Assembly: GCF_003628535.1 (NCBI RefSeq)
Contig: NZ_RBCI01000008.1
Coordinates: forward strand, 1-64,000
Source: Flavisolibacter nicotianae
Lineage (GTDB): Bacteria > Bacteroidota > Bacteroidia > Chitinophagales > Chitinophagaceae
DNA length: 64,000 nucleotides
Direction of reading: 5' to 3'
Shown here: one piece after another, positions 62,285-64,000 of the stretch
Position numbering within the stretch: the stretch's first letter is position 1
Layout of the letters: each line of letters opens with the position of its first letter
Notes under the pieces: generated by a model
Database searches by the model: none
Told to the model about the DNA's origin: nothing
Seen by the model: only the letters and a program-made list of their open reading frames with translations
Translations under genes and position numbers: made by a program

Positions 62285-63715
62285 ATGATCATCAAAGAAG
62301 TAGAACCAAGACACGTTACCACCAACCTGCCCGCGGAAGCGAAACCTGCCGGGAACTATCGCTGGACCATCTGTGCGCTGCTTTTCTTTGCCACGACGGT
62401 CAATTATCTCGACCGGCAGGTATTGAGCCTGCTGCAGCCTACGCTGGCTGAAAAATACCACTGGACCAATAACGACTACGCCAACATCACATCGGTTTTC
62501 CAGTTTGCCTATGCCATCTCCATGCTTTTTGCGGGCCGCATTATCGACCGCATGGGAACAAAGCGTGGCTTTACCTGGGCCATTATCATCTGGTCGGTCG
62601 GTGCCTTGCTGCACGCCCTTGCAATTCCCTTCGGCACGGCGGTGGTGACCGCCCTGGGCTGGGTGGGCATTACGGCATTTACGGTTTCGGTTGCTGGTTT
62701 TATGGTGGGACGGCTTGTACTGGCGATAGGGGAGGCGGGAAATTTTCCGGCCGCCATCAAAGCCACGGCGGATTATTTTCCCAAAAAAGAACGTTCGTTT
62801 GCCACCGGCATTTTCAACTCGGGCACCAATGTGGGTGCTATCCTGGCACCGCTGACCGTTCCCTGGATCGAAATGAAATGGGGCTGGCAGGCCGCTTTTA
62901 TCCTCGTTGGCGTGATTGGTTTTTTATGGCTTTTGTTCTGGCACCGGTATTATGATAAACCGGAAAAACAAAAGCGCCTGTCGGCAGAAGAATGGGCCTA
63001 TATCAACAGCGACCGTGATGATACATCGGCCAGTGGCGTTCCATCAGCAACCACGACACCACAACCGCAAAGCATTTCCTGGCTGCGGCTGCTGGGCTAC
63101 CGCCAAACCTGGTCGTTTGCCATCGGCAAATTCCTGACCGACGGCGTGTGGTGGTTTTTTCTTTTCTGGCTGCCGGCTTACCTGAAGGCGCAATACGGGA
63201 TGGAAAAAATGCAGATCATGCTACCGCTGGCCGTGTTGTACAGCCTCACCATGTTTGGCAGCATTGGCGGCGGATGGTTTCCCGTGCATTTCATGAAGAA
63301 AGGACTGGCGCCTTACGATGCCCGAATGAAAGCCATGCTGGTGATCGCTCTTTTCCCGCTGGTGGTGCTGGCGGCGCAACCCCTGGGAGGAATCAGTTAC
63401 TGGCTTCCGGTATTGCTTATCGGGATCGGGGCCTCGGCTCACCAGGCCTGGAGCGCCAATATCTTCACGACGGTTTCGGATATGTTTCCCAAAAAGGCGG
63501 TGGGCTCCGTTGTGGGCATTGGCGGTATGGCCGGCGGCCTGGGTGGTGTAGTCATCTCTAAGGTCGGCGGGGCTTTGTTCGATCATTACAAAGCGCTGGG
63601 CCACGTGCAAACCGGTTACACGATCATGTTCACGGTATGTGCCGTGGCTTATGTTATTGCCTGGGTCATCATGAAATCGCTGGTGCCGCGCTACAGCCCG
63701 ATCACGACGCTCTGA
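62285..63715 (+). CDS. MFS transporter, hexuronate (ExuT) type
   Basis: 476 residues with 12 membrane segments. Recognisable ExuT/anion:cation symporter features are NYLDRQVLSLLQPTLAEKYHWTNNDYANITSVFQFAYAIS, GRLVLAIGEAGNFPAAIKATADYFPKKERSFATGIFNSGTNVGAI and SDMFPKKAVGSVVGIGGMAGGLGG. Such carriers import glucuronate or galacturonate with protons. In this region glucuronate from GH115 action on xylan is the obvious cargo (inference). Follows the KDPG aldolase gene. Confidence 0.92.
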   Translation: MIIKEVEPRHVTTNLPAEAKPAGNYRWTICALLFFATTVNYLDRQVLSLLQPTLAEKYHWTNNDYANITSVFQFAYAISMLFAGRIIDRMGTKRGFTWAIIIWSVGALLHALAIPFGTAVVTALGWVGITAFTVSVAGFMVGRLVLAIGEAGNFPAAIKATADYFPKKERSFATGIFNSGTNVGAILAPLTVPWIEMKWGWQAAFILVGVIGFLWLLFWHRYYDKPEKQKRLSAEEWAYINSDRDDTSASGVPSATTTPQPQSISWLRLLGYRQTWSFAIGKFLTDGVWWFFLFWLPAYLKAQYGMEKMQIMLPLAVLYSLTMFGSIGGGWFPVHFMKKGLAPYDARMKAMLVIALFPLVVLAAQPLGGISYWLPVLLIGIGASAHQAWSANIFTTVSDMFPKKAVGSVVGIGGMAGGLGGVVISKVGGALFDHYKALGHVQTGYTIMFTVCAVAYVIAWVIMKSLVPRYSPITTL

Positions 63716-63801
63716 GAACGGGTTCGCGATCTTTTTATCCAAATTCGCTTTGATGCTTTTCCAACAACGGAAGGCTGTGTATTTCTTTTTAATTTGCCCT
63801 G

Positions 63802-64000
63802 GTGAAAATCAGAATCAGGGAAGGAACGCTGGTGGCACGCCTGGCCGCCCGTAAGCTGAACGCAAAATCTGTGGCGATCGTTGTCGGGCAGACGATCCAT
63901 CTCTGGAATGTGCGCCGCGACGATTTTTTGCAGTGCCCTTCATGGGTGCGGCACGAAGTGGAGCATGTGCGCCAGTTTCGTCGCTACGGTTTTTTGCGGT
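63802..64000 (+). CDS. DUF4157-like protein with HExxH motif, N-terminal part
   Basis: The gene runs off the right edge; 66 codons are visible from GTG 63802 (no ATG in frame nearby). KIRIREGTLVARLAARKLN at the start, then IHLWNVRRDDFLQ and WVRHEVEHVRQFRRYGFLR, which contains H-E-V-E-H as a zinc-protease-like HExxH. I recall this as the pattern of small DUF4157-type proteins in Bacteroidota. Activity not shown; the gene is incomplete. Confidence 0.6.
   Translation, partial: MKIRIREGTLVARLAARKLNAKSVAIVVGQTIHLWNVRRDDFLQCPSWVRHEVEHVRQFRRYGFLR

Overview
The window looks like a chromosomal segment of a Bacteroidota bacterium, most likely family Chitinophagaceae. Reasons: SusC/SusD-type outer-membrane pairs, many lipoproteins with a C-K-K start after the lipobox, TAnnTTTG-type promoter boxes, few Shine-Dalgarno sites, many intergenic hairpin repeats, and moderate GC content. 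Placement below phylum is inference.

Layout. 1-3.9 kb: the end of a Gfo/Idh/MocA oxidoreductase, a PmoA-like (DUF6807) protein, and a three-PAS histidine kinase overlapping a receiver-only response regulator. 4.1-9.1 kb: leucine genes leuC, leuD, a LeuA-family synthase and leuB. 9.5-20.7 kb, minus strand: xylan degradation, read as LacI regulator, SDR, GH115 alpha-glucuronidase, GH43, acetylesterase, CE4 deacetylase, CE15 glucuronoyl esterase and GH10 xylanase. 21-29 kb, plus strand: a probable GH10 relic, xylB, xylA, a sodium symporter, uxuA and a second acetylesterase. 29.3-30.4 kb: a GH26 lipoprotein. 30.5-32 kb: two small membrane proteins unrelated to the sugar genes. 32.2-57.4 kb: a mannan/hemicellulose utilisation locus with AraC regulator, SusC, SusD, two surface glycan-binding lipoproteins, GH5-GH26 fusion, GH26, symporter, GH130 phosphorylase, cellobiose 2-epimerase-type enzyme, TolB-like propeller protein, GH31, a clan-A hydrolase and GH9. 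57.5-64 kb: ClC channel, rhodanese, oxidoreductase, KDPG aldolase, hexuronate-type MFS transporter and the start of a DUF4157-like gene.

How the parts fit. Xylan would be trimmed outside the cell or in the periplasm by the minus-strand enzymes; xylose enters XylA/XylB, and glucuronate freed by GH115 would pass through the MFS carrier, the SDR, UxuA and the aldolase (glucuronate isomerase and KDG kinase are not in the window). Mannan would be cut by the GH26 and GH5 modules, imported as mannobiose, epimerised, and phosphorolysed by GH130.

Unusual features. Four intergenic spacers carry inverted pairs of short arrays with a 7-bp period, mostly four heptads per arm, each with a different heptad, and a fifth carries a direct 16.6-copy heptamer array. 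Two promoters share a 16-bp box exactly 22 bp upstream of TAGCTTTG. A LacI-like operator occurs at the lacI gene and again beside susC. Several terminator-like hairpins stand directly in front of start codons.
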